Position numbers and translations under genes: made by a program. From Inhella crocodyli (GTDB taxonomy: Bacteria; Pseudomonadota; Gammaproteobacteria; Burkholderiales; Burkholderiaceae_C): DNA of 64,000 nt. The DNA lies in contig NZ_SACM01000001.1 in assembly GCF_004004565.1 (NCBI RefSeq), positions 1,302,001 to 1,366,000 on the forward strand, written 5' to 3'. Under the pieces are notes generated by a model, which worked only from the letters and a program-made list of their open reading frames with translations, made no database searches and was not told where the DNA came from. Within the stretch, counting starts at the first letter, position 1; the number at the start of each line of letters is the position of its first letter. This document shows positions 1 through 8,965 of this stretch, in pieces.

Positions 1-91
1 GATGTCGGCTTTGGCCACGCTCTTGCGCCGGCACGGCGCCGCGTCCGTCCAGGCCTGGGCGGTGGCCCGCACCCCGCGTCCTCACGACTGA
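1..91 (+). CDS. comF: ComF family protein, C-terminal fragment
   Basis: Only the last 29 codons are inside the window, in frame from base 2 to the TGA at 89-91. The tail reads like the end of a ComF phosphoribosyltransferase-type protein (helix with LLRRHGAASVQAW, then VARTP). ComF proteins are linked to DNA uptake during competence. The PRPP-binding site would lie upstream, outside the window, so the call rests on a short tail and on position next to trmL. The stop lies 3 bases before the trmL start, so the two genes are probably co-transcribed. Confidence 0.6.
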   Translation, partial: MSALATLLRRHGAASVQAWAVARTPRPHD

Positions 92-94
92 TCC

Positions 95-568
95 ATGTTC
101 AACATCGTCCTCGTCCAACCGGAGATTCCTCCCAACACCGGCAACGTCATCCGGCTCGCGGCCAACACCGGCTGCCGCCTGCACCTGATTCGCCCCCTGG
201 GTTTCAGCCTGGAAGACAAGCTGCTGCAACGTGCTGGCTTGGATTACCACGAGTACGCCGACCTGCGCGTGCACGACGATTGGGACGCGTTTCTGGCGCA
301 AGAGCGCCCGGTCGCCGAGCGCCTGTTTGCCTTCACCACGCGGGGGCAGCGGGGCTTCCACCAGGTCGCCTGGCAGGCCGGCGACTGGTTGGTGTTCGGC
401 CGCGAAAGCTCCGGGCTTCCCGAGGACCTGCGGTCCCGCATCCCGTCCGAGCAATGGCTGCGGCTGCCCATGCGCCCCCAACAGCGCAGCTTGAACCTGA
501 GCAATGCGGTGGCCGTGTCGGTGTTCGAAGCCTGGCGTCAGCAAGGCTACGACGGGGCCGTGGCATGA
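95..568 (+). CDS. trmL: tRNA (cytidine(34)-2'-O)-methyltransferase TrmL
   Basis: This is a 157-residue SPOUT-class methyltransferase, the usual length for TrmL/YibK. TrmL methylates the ribose 2'-OH of the wobble base C34/U34 in tRNA-Leu isoacceptors, using S-adenosylmethionine bound in a C-terminal trefoil knot. The three SPOUT motifs are visible: NTGNVIRLAANTG near residue 15, FGRESSGLP near 102, and the knot segment LPMRPQQRSLNLSNAVA near 124. The start lies 3 bases after the upstream stop without a clear Shine-Dalgarno site, suggesting translational coupling. Its TGA overlaps the ATG of the next gene. Confidence 0.95.
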   Translation: MFNIVLVQPEIPPNTGNVIRLAANTGCRLHLIRPLGFSLEDKLLQRAGLDYHEYADLRVHDDWDAFLAQERPVAERLFAFTTRGQRGFHQVAWQAGDWLVFGRESSGLPEDLRSRIPSEQWLRLPMRPQQRSLNLSNAVAVSVFEAWRQQGYDGAVA

Positions 569-1374
569 ACGCACCGGCCCTGCCGCGCCATGCGTGGTGG
601 CTGATGCTGCGCGCCGGCTTGTCGCGCCCGCGCGCTGGGGGCGCCGTGCCCGAGGCCCCGGCCCACTGGCAGGCGCCCGCGTTGAGCGCGCGGGAGCGGT
701 CGGCGTTCAAGGCGCACCTGGGCTTCGGCCCCGAAACCGAGGTGCCCTTGAGCTTGCACTACCTGGCGCTGCAGCGCGCCCAGTTGGAGTGGATGCTGCG
801 GCCGGCATTTCCCTTCCGCCTGCTGGGCATGGTGCACATGGCCCAGTCCTTGACGCGCTTGGCACCCTGGGAGGTGCAAGCGCCGTTCGAGATCGGCCTT
901 CAGGCCGCCCTTGAGGGCAAGCGCAACGTGCGCCTGGAGGCCGAACTGCGCCAGGCCGGACGCCCCGTGCTGCGGGCGAGCAGCCTGTACCGCCCCCCTC
1001 GCGACCCCGGCGCCCGGCCCTTGCGCGAGCGCGCCGCCGAGCCCCCACCCGAGGGCGCGCCATTGGCCGAATGGACGCTCCCGGCCCACGCCGGTCGCGC
1101 CTACGCCCGGCTGTCCGGCGACGCCAACCCCATCCACCTCTGGCCTTGGACGGCGCGCTACTTCGGTTTGCCCCGGCCCATCGTGCATGGCATGCACACG
1201 CTGGCGCGCTGCGAAGCCGAACTGGCCCGTGCCCGCGGCGAGGCCTTGAGCCACATCGAGTTGCAGTTCCTGCGGCCGATCGCCCTGCCCGGTGCGGCCC
1301 GCTTGCACGGGGACGCCGCAGGCTTCGAGGTGTTCAGCGCCGCCGGCCGCTGCGCCACCGGCTCGGCGCGCTAA
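565..1374 (+). CDS. MaoC-like hotdog-fold acyl dehydratase
   Basis: This 269-residue protein carries a C-terminal MaoC/hydratase signature: [13 protein letters not shown], then [13 protein letters not shown], around residues 175-215. In (R)-specific enoyl-CoA hydratases the Asp and His of this motif activate water for addition to the double bond, and both are present. The N-terminal half looks like a second, degenerate hotdog without the motif, as in double-hotdog dehydratases. The ATG overlaps the trmL stop (ATGA), and the end overlaps gpsA by 4 bases on the opposite strand. The substrate is unknown; an acyl-CoA or acyl-ACP thioester is likely from family knowledge. Confidence 0.8.
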   Translation: MNAPALPRHAWWLMLRAGLSRPRAGGAVPEAPAHWQAPALSARERSAFKAHLGFGPETEVPLSLHYLALQRAQLEWMLRPAFPFRLLGMVHMAQSLTRLAPWEVQAPFEIGLQAALEGKRNVRLEAELRQAGRPVLRASSLYRPPRDPGARPLRERAAEPPPEGAPLAEWTLPAHAGRAYARLSGDANPIHLWPWTARYFGLPRPIVHGMHTLARCEAELARARGEALSHIELQFLRPIALPGAARLHGDAAGFEVFSAAGRCATGSAR

Positions 1375-2378
1375 ATCTCGGCCCGCGGGTCGCGGTTCAT
1401 CAGCAGCGCCAAGCCTTGGGCCGGCGCCAGGCGGCCTTCCAGCAAGGCCACCACGGTGCGGGTGATGGGCAGGTCCAGGCCCAGGGCTTCGCCGCGGGCC
1501 AGCACCGTGCGCGCGCTGTACACGCCCTCGGCCACGTGCCCCAAGCGGCCCAGCACCTCGTCCAGCGCCAAGCCTTGGGCCAACAGCAGGCCGACCTTGC
1601 GGTTGCGGCTCAAGTCGCCCGTGGCGGTGAGCACGAGGTCGCCCAAGCCCGCCAGGCCCAAGAACGACTCGGCCTTGGCCCCCAGGGCGACGCCCAGGCG
1701 CGTCATTTCGGCGAGCCCCCGCGTCAGCAGGGCGGCGCGCGCGTTCAGACCCGGCGCGTTGGCCCAGTCTTGGGCGGCTTCGGCCTGCTCGCGCAGGCCG
1801 TCGGCCACGCCGGTGGCAATGGCCATCACGTTCTTCACCGCCCCGCCCACTTCGACGCCCACCGGGTCGGTGCTCGTGTAGACGCGCAAGCGCTCGCCAT
1901 GGAACGCGCGCACGGCCAACTCGGCCACCGCCGGCCATTCGCTGGCCGCGACCAAGGCCGTGGCTTGGCCGCGGGCCACTTCCTGCGCGAAGCTGGGGCC
2001 GCTCAAGACCCCCACCTGCCGGCGCCCCAACTCGCGCGCAATCTCGTGGCCCAGCCGCCCCGTGCCGGCCTCGAAACCCTTGCACAGCCAAAGCAGGGGC
2101 ACCTCGCCCGGGCAGGCCGCCAACAAGCCCCGCAAGCCCGCCATCGGCGAGGCCACGACGATCAGCTCGGCCGCTGCCAAGGCAGCGTCCATGTCGGCCG
2201 TGACGCGCAGGCGCTCGGGCAGCGCCACCTCGGGCAGGTAGCGGTCGTTGCGGCGCGCGGCTTGCAAGGCCTTGGCCTGTTCGGCGTCGCGCGCCCAGAG
2301 GGTGACGGGGTGGCGCTGCGCCGCCTGAATGGCCAGCGCCGTGCCCCAGGCTCCAGCGCCTAGAACGGTGAGTTGCAT
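1371..2378 (-). CDS. gpsA: Glycerol-3-phosphate dehydrogenase [NAD(P)+]
   Basis: GpsA reduces dihydroxyacetone phosphate to sn-glycerol 3-phosphate, the backbone for phospholipids (PlsX and PlsC for the same pathway are also in this window). The N-terminal Rossmann motif [10 protein letters not shown] starts near residue 7, and the C-terminal domain has the conserved [19 protein letters not shown] segment. The chosen start (MQLTVLGAG, 335 residues) matches the family. An ATG two codons upstream at 2384 is the alternative. A terminator-like hairpin ends within 10 bases of the start and no Shine-Dalgarno site is visible. The gene lies downstream of secB on the same strand. Confidence 0.95.
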   Translation of the reverse strand: MQLTVLGAGAWGTALAIQAAQRHPVTLWARDAEQAKALQAARRNDRYLPEVALPERLRVTADMDAALAAAELIVVASPMAGLRGLLAACPGEVPLLWLCKGFEAGTGRLGHEIARELGRRQVGVLSGPSFAQEVARGQATALVAASEWPAVAELAVRAFHGERLRVYTSTDPVGVEVGGAVKNVMAIATGVADGLREQAEAAQDWANAPGLNARAALLTRGLAEMTRLGVALGAKAESFLGLAGLGDLVLTATGDLSRNRKVGLLLAQGLALDEVLGRLGHVAEGVYSARTVLARGEALGLDLPITRTVVALLEGRLAPAQGLALLMNRDPRAEI

Positions 2379-2385
2379 GGGCATG

Positions 2386-2413
2386 AAAAAAGCGCGCCGG
2401 GTGGGCGCGCTTT
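2386..2413 (-). terminator. Intrinsic-terminator hairpin between secB and gpsA
   Basis: A perfect 10-bp stem (2389-2398 with 2404-2413) has a 5-base loop. Read on the minus strand it is followed by a run of six T including the stem end. It lies after the secB stop and directly against the gpsA start codon, so it should end or attenuate transcription entering gpsA. Confidence 0.8.
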
Positions 2414-2433
2414 CATTGTGACCGCCGGGGCGA

Positions 2434-2901
2434 TCAGTTCGGCTGCTGGCCGGCCTCTTGCTGGGCGCGGGCCTGCTGCTGCGCTTCGAACATGGCTTGG
2501 AAGTTCACTTCCGTCAGCAGCACCGGCGGGAAGCCAGCGCGGGTGCAGACGTCGCTGACGATGGCGCGCAGGTAGGGGTAGATCATCTGCGGGCACACGA
2601 CGCCCAGGATGCCTTCCAGCTGCTCTTGCGGGATGTTGCGGATCTCGAAGATGCCGGCTTGCTTGGCCTCGACCAAGAACAGGGTCTTCTCGTTGACCTT
2701 GGTGTTCACCGTGGCGGTGACGCTGACCTCGAACAGGCCTTCTTGGATCGGTTCGGCCGCCAGGGTCAGGTTGATGTCCACCTGGGGTTGGGCGTTCTCC
2801 AACAGCACCTGGGGCGAATTCGGCTGCTCCAGCGACAGGTCCTTCAGGTAGATGCGCTGGATGTTGAAGGTCGGGACGGCTTGGTTTTGTTCGTCGGCCA
2901 T
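2434..2901 (-). CDS. secB: Protein-export chaperone SecB
   Basis: This 155-residue protein is full length for SecB, the cytosolic tetrameric chaperone that keeps preproteins unfolded and delivers them to SecA. The family core is clear: [19 protein letters not shown] at the start, the NTKV...[14 protein letters not shown] strands, and [27 protein letters not shown] near residues 104-130. The C-terminal tail is rich in Gln and Ala, as is common in SecB. It follows grxC on the same strand, the usual rhodanese-grxC-secB-gpsA order of betaproteobacteria, but a strong hairpin separates it from grxC. Confidence 0.97.
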   Translation of the reverse strand: MADEQNQAVPTFNIQRIYLKDLSLEQPNSPQVLLENAQPQVDINLTLAAEPIQEGLFEVSVTATVNTKVNEKTLFLVEAKQAGIFEIRNIPQEQLEGILGVVCPQMIYPYLRAIVSDVCTRAGFPPVLLTEVNFQAMFEAQQQARAQQEAGQQPN

Positions 2902-2925
2902 GAAGATCTCAGAAAGCGGTGGGTG

Positions 2926-2951
2926 AAAAAAGGCCCGCAGGGGTGCGGGCC
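2926..2951 (-). terminator. Intrinsic-terminator hairpin between grxC and secB
   Basis: An 8-bp perfect GC stem (2932-2939 with 2944-2951) has a 4-base loop and is followed on the minus strand by six T (2931 to 2926). The T-run ends only 24 bases before the secB ATG. It should separate the rhodanese-grxC transcript from secB-gpsA. Confidence 0.85.
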
Positions 2952-2970
2952 GGTCGATGAAAGGATTGTC

Positions 2971-3231
2971 TCAGGCCTGCAGCAAAGGCATCAGGCCGCC
3001 GCGTTGGTCCAACGCCACCAGGTCGTCGCAGCCCCCCACATGGGTGTCCCCCACGTAGATCTGCGGCACCGTGCGCCGCCCGGTGCGGGCCATCATGGCC
3101 TCGCGCTGAACGGGGTCGAGGTCGATGCGGATCTCGTCGATCTCGGCCACGCCGCGGGCCTTCAACAACTGCTTGGCACGCACGCAGTACGGGCACACCT
3201 GCGTCGTGTACATCGTGACTTTGGAGGCCAT
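2971..3231 (-). CDS. grxC: Glutaredoxin 3
   Basis: This is an 86-residue dithiol glutaredoxin. The redox motif CPYC is at residues 13-16, the cis-proline segment TVPQIYVG is near 54-61, and GGCDDL for glutathione binding follows. GrxC reduces disulfides and glutathione adducts with electrons from glutathione. The start was placed at the ATG of MASKVTMYTT because a good ribosome binding site (AGGAGAG at 3236-3242) precedes it and because longer reading frames add sequence foreign to the family. The rhodanese gene lies 11 bases upstream and is probably in the same transcript. Confidence 0.96.
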   Translation of the reverse strand: MASKVTMYTTQVCPYCVRAKQLLKARGVAEIDEIRIDLDPVQREAMMARTGRRTVPQIYVGDTHVGGCDDLVALDQRGGLMPLLQA

Positions 3232-3242
3232 GTTTCTCTCCT

Positions 3243-3662
3243 TCAGGCGGCCGACTTCTCGGTCGGCAGGTTGGCTTCGCGCCAAGCCGCCAAGCCACCG
3301 CTCAAGACCACGGCCTTTTCGTAACCCAGCTTCTGCAGGGCGGACACGGCCCGGCCGGCGCGCGCCCCCGTGGGGCAGACCACCACCAACGGCAGGGTCT
3401 TGTTGGTCGGCAGCGCCTTGGCACCGGCTTCGATCTGACCGAAGGGCAGGTTGCGCGATCCCGCCGCATGGCCCGCGGCGAACTCGGCCGGCTCGCTCAC
3501 GTCGAGCAGCACGGCCTTTTCGCGGTTGATGAGTCGCACGGCTTCCGCGGACGACACCCCGGCGGTTTTGCCGCTCAAGCTGGGCCACAGCAGCATCAGG
3601 CCCGAGCCCACCGCCATGACCACCAGGAACCAGTTTTGAGTAAGGAAATCCACCGCAAGCAC
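3243..3662 (-). CDS. Membrane-anchored rhodanese-like domain protein
   Basis: This 139-residue protein has one N-terminal transmembrane segment (about residues 10-26) followed by a single rhodanese domain. The active-site loop is CPTGARAG, with the catalytic Cys near residue 98 that would carry a persulfide. Single-domain rhodaneses transfer sulfane sulfur, but the natural acceptor here cannot be told from sequence. It is the first gene of the rhodanese-grxC unit, and a TAGAAT element lies 20 bases upstream at 3683-3688. Confidence 0.85.
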   Translation of the reverse strand: MLAVDFLTQNWFLVVMAVGSGLMLLWPSLSGKTAGVSSAEAVRLINREKAVLLDVSEPAEFAAGHAAGSRNLPFGQIEAGAKALPTNKTLPLVVVCPTGARAGRAVSALQKLGYEKAVVLSGGLAAWREANLPTEKSAA

Positions 3663-3680
3663 CGTGATTCAGGAAACCCG

Positions 3681-3741
3681 GCATTCTAGGTAGCGACGAA
3701 TGCTGGCTTTCCAAGCCCGGGAATCGGCCTTCCTAGAATGC
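3681..3741. promoter_or_regulatory. Symmetric divergent promoter region
   Basis: A perfect 10-bp inverted repeat (3681-3690 and 3732-3741) places a TAGAAT -10-like hexamer on each strand: 3683-3688 facing the rhodanese gene and 3734-3739 facing gpmA. Predicted transcript starts lie about 14 and 22 bases before the two start codons. No good -35 was found for either side. Confidence 0.6.
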
Positions 3742-3767
3742 GGCTCCCCTTCTTGCTGCACCGCACC

Positions 3768-4502
3768 ATGTACAAGCTCGTTCTGCTCCGCCACGGCGAA
3801 TCCACCTGGAACCTGGAAAACCGCTTCACCGGCTGGACCGACGTGCCCCTGACGGCCACGGGCGTGGCGCAAGCGCAGGCCGCGGGCCGACTGCTCAAGG
3901 CCGAGGGCTACGACTTCGACGTGGCCTACACCTCGGTGCTGAGCCGCGCCATCTGGACCCTGTGGCACTGCCTGGACGGCATGGAGCGCACCTGGCTGCC
4001 GGTGAAGCACCACTGGCGCCTGAACGAGCGCCACTACGGCGCCCTGCAGGGCCTGAACAAGAGCGACATGGCCAAGCAGTACGGCGACGAGCAGGTGCTG
4101 GTTTGGCGCCGCAGCTACGACACGCCGCCGCCGGCCCTGGAAGCCAACGACCCCCGCACCGAGCGGGGCGACCGCCGCTACGCCGGCGTGGACGTGCCGC
4201 TGACCGAGTGCCTGAAAGACACCGTGGCCCGCGTGCTGCCGCACTGGGAAGGCGAAATCGCCCCGGCGATCAAGGCCGGCCAACGCGTGCTGATCGCCGC
4301 GCACGGCAACTCCATCCGCGCGCTGGTCAAGCACCTGGACGGCATCGCCGACGACGCCATCGTGGGCGTGAACATCCCCAACGGCGTGCCGCTGGTCTAC
4401 GAGCTCGACGCCAACCTGAAGCCCATCAAGAGCTACTACTTGGGTGACGCCGAGGCCATCGCCGCGGCCGCGGCGGCCGTGGCGAACCAGGGCAAAAAGT
4501 AA
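3768..4502 (+). CDS. gpmA: 2,3-bisphosphoglycerate-dependent phosphoglycerate mutase
   Basis: GpmA interconverts 3- and 2-phosphoglycerate in glycolysis through a phosphohistidine. The catalytic RHGES motif is at residues 8-12 (His9), the ENRFTGWTD cofactor loop follows, and the second catalytic His is in [10 protein letters not shown] near residue 180. Length is 244 residues, slightly shorter than E. coli GpmA, with an Ala-rich tail. The start at [10 protein letters not shown] fits the family; the reading frame runs 10 codons further upstream through the promoter. It ends next to the plsC stop on the other strand. Confidence 0.96.
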   Translation: MYKLVLLRHGESTWNLENRFTGWTDVPLTATGVAQAQAAGRLLKAEGYDFDVAYTSVLSRAIWTLWHCLDGMERTWLPVKHHWRLNERHYGALQGLNKSDMAKQYGDEQVLVWRRSYDTPPPALEANDPRTERGDRRYAGVDVPLTECLKDTVARVLPHWEGEIAPAIKAGQRVLIAAHGNSIRALVKHLDGIADDAIVGVNIPNGVPLVYELDANLKPIKSYYLGDAEAIAAAAAAVANQGKK

Positions 4503-5240
4503 TCAGTCGGCCAGGGCGGCCTGGACGCGCTCGCGCGCCAGGTCGGCCAGCGCCCGACGGTCCATCGCCTGGGTGTCGATGGCGGGCAGGATCGTGAGGT
4601 CGGCCGCCAAGTCGGGGGCGCTGACGATGCGCCACACCGACTGCAGCAGGCTCGTCTCGCCCACGTAGGCCGCCGCGCTGGCGAAGCGCTCGCCCGGGCG
4701 GTGGTAGCGCAGCGCCAGCGGCAGCAGCGGCGCGTCCACACTGACGGCCGACTGCAGCAGGTTGGCGTGAAAGGGCAGCAAGGTCGGTCCCTCGCCGGTC
4801 GTGCCCTCGGGGAACACGGCGACGGTGTCGCCCACCTTCAGCGCTTCGGCGCAGTGGTGCACCACGCGCAGCGCGTCGCGCTTGCGCTCGCGCTCGATGA
4901 ACAGGGTGCCGGCGGCGGCCACCATCCAGCCGATGAGGGGCCAGGCGCGCACGTCGGCTTTGGACACAAAGCGCGCCTGCGGCAAAGCCGCGTGCACGCA
5001 GGCGATGTCCAACCAGCTCACGTGGTTGGCCACGATGAGCGCCACCGGCGGCACCGTGCCTTGCTGGTGCACGGTCAGCCTCAAGCCCAGGGCCTTCAGC
5101 AAACCGGCGCTCCAGCGTTGGATGTGCCACTGCCGCCCCACCGCGTCTCGCCGCGGGAACAACAGGGCCAAAACCAGCAGGCCCTGCAGCACGTGCGCCA
5201 GCACGCGCAGCAAGCGCCAAGCGCCGCGCAGCGCGTTCAC
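4503..5240 (-). CDS. plsC: 1-acyl-sn-glycerol-3-phosphate acyltransferase
   Basis: PlsC adds the second acyl chain to lysophosphatidic acid at the inner membrane. The acyltransferase motifs are present: NHVSWLD (NHX4D) near residue 70 and FPEGTT near 145. An N-terminal membrane segment (LLRVLAHVLQGLLVLALLF) is seen. The GTG start at 5240 overlaps the upstream TGA as GTGA and gives 245 residues, close to family length. It is the last gene of the yqgE-yqgF-pyrR-pyrB-pyrX operon. Confidence 0.92.
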   Translation of the reverse strand: MNALRGAWRLLRVLAHVLQGLLVLALLFPRRDAVGRQWHIQRWSAGLLKALGLRLTVHQQGTVPPVALIVANHVSWLDIACVHAALPQARFVSKADVRAWPLIGWMVAAAGTLFIERERKRDALRVVHHCAEALKVGDTVAVFPEGTTGEGPTLLPFHANLLQSAVSVDAPLLPLALRYHRPGERFASAAAYVGETSLLQSVWRIVSAPDLAADLTILPAIDTQAMDRRALADLARERVQAALAD

Positions 5241-6517
5241 CCGTGCACGCGGCGGCCGCCCACCCAGGTGCCCAACACGCGGCCGGGCAGTTCCAGGCCG
5301 CTGCGCGCAAAGGCGAAGGGCGTGCACTTGCCCTTGCTGACGAGCGCCTCGGGCGTGACGCCCCAGCGCTGCGCCGGATCGAACAGCACCAAGTCGGCGG
5401 CGGCCCCTTCGGCCAGCCGGGCCTCGCGACCAGCGACTTGCGCGGCGCGTTGCGTGACCGGCGCCAACGCCTGCGACAGGCTCAATCCGGTCTGCTCGCC
5501 CCAATGCAAGGCCAGGCCCAGCAGCAACTCGACGGCAGTAGCGCCCGGCGCGGCTTCGGCGAAGGGCAGGACCTTCGAGTCGGCGTCGATGGGCGCGTGG
5601 TCGCTGACCAACGCGTCGACCGTGCCATCGGCCAGGGCAGCGCGCAGCGCGTCGCGGTCGCGCGCCTGGCGCAAGGGCGGCTCCAGGCGGGCGGCGCTGT
5701 CGAAGTGACCGATGTCCACGTCGGTGAGGTGCAGGGAGTGCACCGACACGTCGGCGGTGACGGCCAAGCCCTCGGCCTTGGCAGCGCGCAGCAAAGCCAC
5801 GCCCGCCGCGCTGGAAACCCGCTGCAGGTGCACGCGCGCGCCGGTGGCGCGCATCAACTCGAACACCGTGTGCATGGCGATCGTCTCGGCCATGGCCGGC
5901 ACGCCGGCAAGACCCAGGCGCGTGGCCAAAGGCCCGCTGCCGGCCACACCGCCGCCCAGGAACGCGTCCTTGGGGCGCAGCCAGACCGTGTGGCCGAAGC
6001 TGGCCGCGTACTGCAGCGCGCGCCACAGCACCGCCGTGTTGCGCACGGGCTGCTCGGCCTGCGACAGGCCCAGGCAGCCCGCTTCCACCAGGGCACCCAT
6101 CTCGGCCAGGATCTCGCCGCCCAAGCCCCGCGTCAACGCGCCCAGGGGCAGCACGTGCGCCAGCGCGGCGCGTTCGCAGCGCCAGTGCAGCATGTCCACG
6201 AGGCCGGGCTCGTCCAGCACCGGGTCGGTGTCGGGCGGGCACACCAAGGTGGTCACGCCCCCGGCCGCGGCCGCGCGCAGCTCGGTTTCGATGCCGCCTT
6301 CCAACGAAGCGCCGCTGGCGCGCAAGCGGGCGTGCAAATCCACCAAGCCCGGGGCCAGCACCGCACCCTGGGCGTTGATCGTGTCGGTGGCGGCGAATCC
6401 CGCCGGTGCAGCGCCCACGCCCACGATGCGGCCATCGGCCACCGCCAGGTCGCCCACCCGGTCCAGACCGCTGGCCGGGTCGACCAAGCGCGCGTTTTGA
6501 ATCAGAAGGTTGCTCAT
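5237..6517 (-). CDS. pyrX: Dihydroorotase-like protein, probably non-catalytic (PyrX/PyrC')
   Basis: This 426-residue amidohydrolase-fold protein resembles type I dihydroorotase, which closes carbamoyl-aspartate to dihydroorotate. Compared by eye with the active family, most metal ligands are gone. The HxH pair is HAR (His62 kept, Arg64), the bridging Asp of the FSDDG-type loop is Gln153 (GLSQAE), the His of the HAED-type loop is Arg181 (LRPKD), and the HVS motif is RVS. The final DHAP motif is intact. Such proteins act as structural partners of aspartate transcarbamylase in Pseudomonas-type complexes. The gene overlaps pyrB (ATGA) and plsC (GTGA), consistent with that role. A catalytic PyrC should exist elsewhere. 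Confidence 0.85.
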   Translation of the reverse strand: MSNLLIQNARLVDPASGLDRVGDLAVADGRIVGVGAAPAGFAATDTINAQGAVLAPGLVDLHARLRASGASLEGGIETELRAAAAGGVTTLVCPPDTDPVLDEPGLVDMLHWRCERAALAHVLPLGALTRGLGGEILAEMGALVEAGCLGLSQAEQPVRNTAVLWRALQYAASFGHTVWLRPKDAFLGGGVAGSGPLATRLGLAGVPAMAETIAMHTVFELMRATGARVHLQRVSSAAGVALLRAAKAEGLAVTADVSVHSLHLTDVDIGHFDSAARLEPPLRQARDRDALRAALADGTVDALVSDHAPIDADSKVLPFAEAAPGATAVELLLGLALHWGEQTGLSLSQALAPVTQRAAQVAGREARLAEGAAADLVLFDPAQRWGVTPEALVSKGKCTPFAFARSGLELPGRVLGTWVGGRRVHG

Positions 6518-7476
6518 GCTTCGTTTCCTGCCAGGATGGCCATGACCGCCATGCGCACCGCGATGCCGAAGCTGACCTGCGGCAGGATCACGCTGTGCGC
6601 GCCGTCGGCCACGCGGGAGTCGATTTCCACGCCGCGGTTGATCGGGCCGGGGTGCATCACGATGCAGTCGGGCTTGGCCAGCGCCAGCCGCTCCTCGGTC
6701 AAGCCGTAGTGCTGGAAGTACTCGCCCGAACTGGGCAGCAGCGCCCCGCTCATGCGCTCGTTTTGCAGACGCAGGGTGATCACCACGTCCGCATCCTTGA
6801 TGCCCTCTTCCAGGTCGTGGCACACGCGCACGCCCATCTCCCGCAGGTCGCCGGGCACCAGGGTCTTGGGGCCGACGGCACGAATGTCGGGCACGCCCAG
6901 GATGCTCAGCGCATGGATGTCGGAGCGGGCCACGCGGCTGTGCACGATGTCGCCCACGATGGCCACGGACAGCTGCGTGAAGTCGCGCTTGTAGTGGCGG
7001 ATCGTGTACATGTCGAGCAGGCCCTGCGTCGGGTGCGAGTGCCGCCCGTCGCCCGCGTTCACCACGTGCACGTGCGGCGCGCAGTGCTGGGCGATCAGGT
7101 AGGGCGCACCGCTTTCGCTGTGCCGCACCACGAACATGTCGGCGTGCATGGCGCTCAGGTTGGCCACCGTGTCGAGCAAGGTTTCGCCCTTGGCGGTGGA
7201 GCTGCGCGCGATGTCGAGGTTCAGCACGTCGGCGCTCAGGCGCTTGGCGGCGATCTCGAAGGTGGTGCGCGTGCGCGTACTGTTCTCGAAGAACAGGTTG
7301 AACACCGACTTGCCGCGCAGCAGTGGCACTTTCTTCACGTCGCGGTCGCTGACCGAGACGAAGGTGCTGGCAGTGTCCAGGATGTGCGTCAGCACGGCCT
7401 GCGGCAGGCCCTCGATGGAGAGCAGGTGGATGAGCTCGCCGTGCTTGTTGAGTTGGGGGTGGCGTTTGCTGAGCAT
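6514..7476 (-). CDS. pyrB: Aspartate carbamoyltransferase catalytic subunit
   Basis: PyrB joins carbamoyl phosphate and aspartate in the first committed step of pyrimidine synthesis. The carbamoyl-phosphate site [12 protein letters not shown] is near residues 63-74, HPTQG is near 146, and [10 protein letters not shown] is near 276. Length is 320 residues with no fused regulatory domain, and no pyrI gene is nearby. That fits the Pseudomonas-like ATCase that assembles with a pseudo-dihydroorotase. The start at MLSKRHPQ shares one base with the pyrR stop. Confidence 0.96.
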   Translation of the reverse strand: MLSKRHPQLNKHGELIHLLSIEGLPQAVLTHILDTASTFVSVSDRDVKKVPLLRGKSVFNLFFENSTRTRTTFEIAAKRLSADVLNLDIARSSTAKGETLLDTVANLSAMHADMFVVRHSESGAPYLIAQHCAPHVHVVNAGDGRHSHPTQGLLDMYTIRHYKRDFTQLSVAIVGDIVHSRVARSDIHALSILGVPDIRAVGPKTLVPGDLREMGVRVCHDLEEGIKDADVVITLRLQNERMSGALLPSSGEYFQHYGLTEERLALAKPDCIVMHPGPINRGVEIDSRVADGAHSVILPQVSFGIAVRMAVMAILAGNEA

Positions 7477-7985
7477 CAGACGGTCTCCACGTCCAGGGTG
7501 AAGGCGTCGCCCTCGCGACGCAGGTGCAGGCGTTGGTTGGCCGCCAGGCTGATGCGGGCGGCGGCGAGGTCGGCCGCGATGGGCAGCTCGCGCCCGTTGC
7601 GGTCCACCAGCACGGCCAGGCCCACGCGGGCCGGGCGGCCGAAGTCGTACAGCTCGTTGATCACGGCGCGCGTGGTGCGGCCGGTCCACAGCACGTCGTC
7701 CACCAGCAGCACGGGGGCGCCGTCGATGGACTCCGTCAGCTTGGTCGCGTCGGCCGTGGCCGACAGGCCGCGGGCCCCGAAGTCGTCGCGGTGCAAGCGG
7801 CTGCTGATCACACCCGGGCTGCCGCTGCGACCCAGGTCGCGGTGCAGGCGCTCGGCCAACCAGGCGCCGCCGCTCCAGATGCCCACCAGCTGGGCGCCCA
7901 CCCACTCGGGGCGGCTCAACAAGGCGCGGGTCTGCGCCAGCAGCTCCGCGTACAGGGTTTCGGCGTCCAAGGCCAAGGCGCTCAT
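7476..7985 (-). CDS. pyrR: Bifunctional pyr operon regulator / uracil phosphoribosyltransferase
   Basis: This 169-residue protein has the PRPP-binding motif [16 protein letters not shown] near residues 95-110, typical of PyrR. In Bacillus PyrR binds pyr mRNA and causes attenuation; in many proteobacteria the same protein may act mainly as a uracil phosphoribosyltransferase. No PyrR-type anti-antiterminator was recognised before pyrB because the genes touch, so RNA-level control of pyrB from inside this operon is not evident. Overlaps on both sides suggest coupled translation. Confidence 0.9.
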   Translation of the reverse strand: MSALALDAETLYAELLAQTRALLSRPEWVGAQLVGIWSGGAWLAERLHRDLGRSGSPGVISSRLHRDDFGARGLSATADATKLTESIDGAPVLLVDDVLWTGRTTRAVINELYDFGRPARVGLAVLVDRNGRELPIAADLAAARISLAANQRLHLRREGDAFTLDVETV

Positions 7986-8377
7986 GGCGAACTCTCTCGG
8001 TAAAACTGGTCCAGGATCAGGGCGGCCGCGGTGGCGTCCACGTCACGCGCGCCCATCGCTTCGGCCTCCACGCTGGTGTAGCGCTCGTCGACCTCGAACA
8101 CCGGCTTGTGGAAGCGACCGCGCAGGGAGGCGGCGAACTTGGTGGCCGCCGCCGTCATGGCGTGGGGCACACCGTCGGGATGGCGGGGCACGCCCACCAC
8201 CAGGGCGTCGGGTTGCCATTGGATGAGCAAGCGCTCGATGGCCGGGAACACGGCCTTGCCCGGCTCGTTCAGCGTCGTCAGCGGCCGGGCCCCGGCCAGG
8301 CGCGCACCCGTGGCCACGCCCACGCGGCGCAGCCCGAAATCGAAGGCCAGCGCCGCTTGCACGTCTTCAGGCTTCAA
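7982..8377 (-). CDS. yqgF: Pre-16S rRNA processing nuclease YqgF
   Basis: This is a Holliday-junction-resolvase-like RNase H fold protein of 131 residues. The first catalytic Asp is in [12 protein letters not shown] near residue 12, the GVP motif is in the middle, and DERYTS with D near the C-terminus completes the site. YqgF processes the 5' end of 16S rRNA. The start is uncertain. A TTG at 8377 overlaps the yqgE stop as TTGA, which matches the coupling pattern of this operon; a GTG at 8362 is the alternative. Confidence 0.9.
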   Translation of the reverse strand: MKPEDVQAALAFDFGLRRVGVATGARLAGARPLTTLNEPGKAVFPAIERLLIQWQPDALVVGVPRHPDGVPHAMTAAATKFAASLRGRFHKPVFEVDERYTSVEAEAMGARDVDATAAALILDQFYRESSP

Positions 8378-8937
8378 GCGTGACCCGCCTCTTGGCTGAG
8401 CATGCGCGGGTCGATGCCCAGCAGCGCCAGCGCGCGCTCGTAGCGCTGCTCCACCGGCGTGTCGAAGATCAACTCCGGCCGGGCATCCACGGTGAGCCAG
8501 CCGTTGCGGCCGATCTCTTCCTCCAGCTGACCCGCCGACCACCCGCTGTAGCCCAGGGTGACGAGCAGCTTGCGCGGCCCCGCCCCGTGGCTGAGCGCTT
8601 CGAGCACGTCGCGGCTGGTGGTCATCTCCAAGCCGCCGGGAATCGGCAGGCTGGCGTTGTAGTGGCCGCCCTCTTCGTTGAGCCGCTCGTGCAGCACGAA
8701 GCCGCGTTCGGTCTGCACCGGGCCGCCGAAGAACACCGGGGCGCCCTGCAGGTCGTCGCGGTTGAGTTGGAGATCGACCTTCTCGAACAGGCCGTTCAGG
8801 TCCAGGTCGATGGGCTTGTTGATGACCAGCCCCAGCGCGCCTTTGTCGTTGTGCTCGCACAGGTAAACCACGGCGCCGGCAAAGGTGTCGTCGGCCATGC
8901 CGGGCATGGCGATGAGGAACTGGTTGGTGAGGTCCAT
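8374..8937 (-). CDS. YqgE/AlgH family protein
   Basis: This 187-residue protein belongs to the YqgE/AlgH family (DUF179). Typical segments are LTNQFLIAMPGMADDTF at the start, LGLVINKP near 40, FFGGPV near 70, and LGYSGWSAGQLEEEI near 125. Function is unsettled; AlgH was linked to alginate regulation in Pseudomonas. The ATG of MDLTNQ is preferred because the family starts there, although the frame extends 5 codons to 8952. A TAGAAT element at 8960-8965 would start transcription close to 8953, which also favours the shorter form. Confidence 0.88.
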   Translation of the reverse strand: MDLTNQFLIAMPGMADDTFAGAVVYLCEHNDKGALGLVINKPIDLDLNGLFEKVDLQLNRDDLQGAPVFFGGPVQTERGFVLHERLNEEGGHYNASLPIPGGLEMTTSRDVLEALSHGAGPRKLLVTLGYSGWSAGQLEEEIGRNGWLTVDARPELIFDTPVEQRYERALALLGIDPRMLSQEAGHA

Positions 8938-8959
8938 CGAGGCCTTGGGCATGGCCCCG

Positions 8960-8965
8960 ATTCTA
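8960..8965 (-). promoter_or_regulatory. TAGAAT -10 element before the yqgE-pyr operon
   Basis: A TAGAAT hexamer on the minus strand overlaps the rluC stop codon (8963-8965) and lies about 22 bases before the yqgE start. It would allow the yqgE-yqgF-pyrR-pyrB-pyrX-plsC operon to be transcribed separately from rluC. No convincing -35 was seen. Confidence 0.5.

Noticed and set aside
280-564. Upstream extension of the MaoC-like gene
   Set aside because: The extension lies inside trmL in another frame. The ATG at 565 overlaps the trmL stop and begins family-like sequence.
7476-7990. PyrR-binding attenuator before pyrB
   Set aside because: pyrR and pyrB share a base and no leader exists between them, so no attenuator can be placed there.
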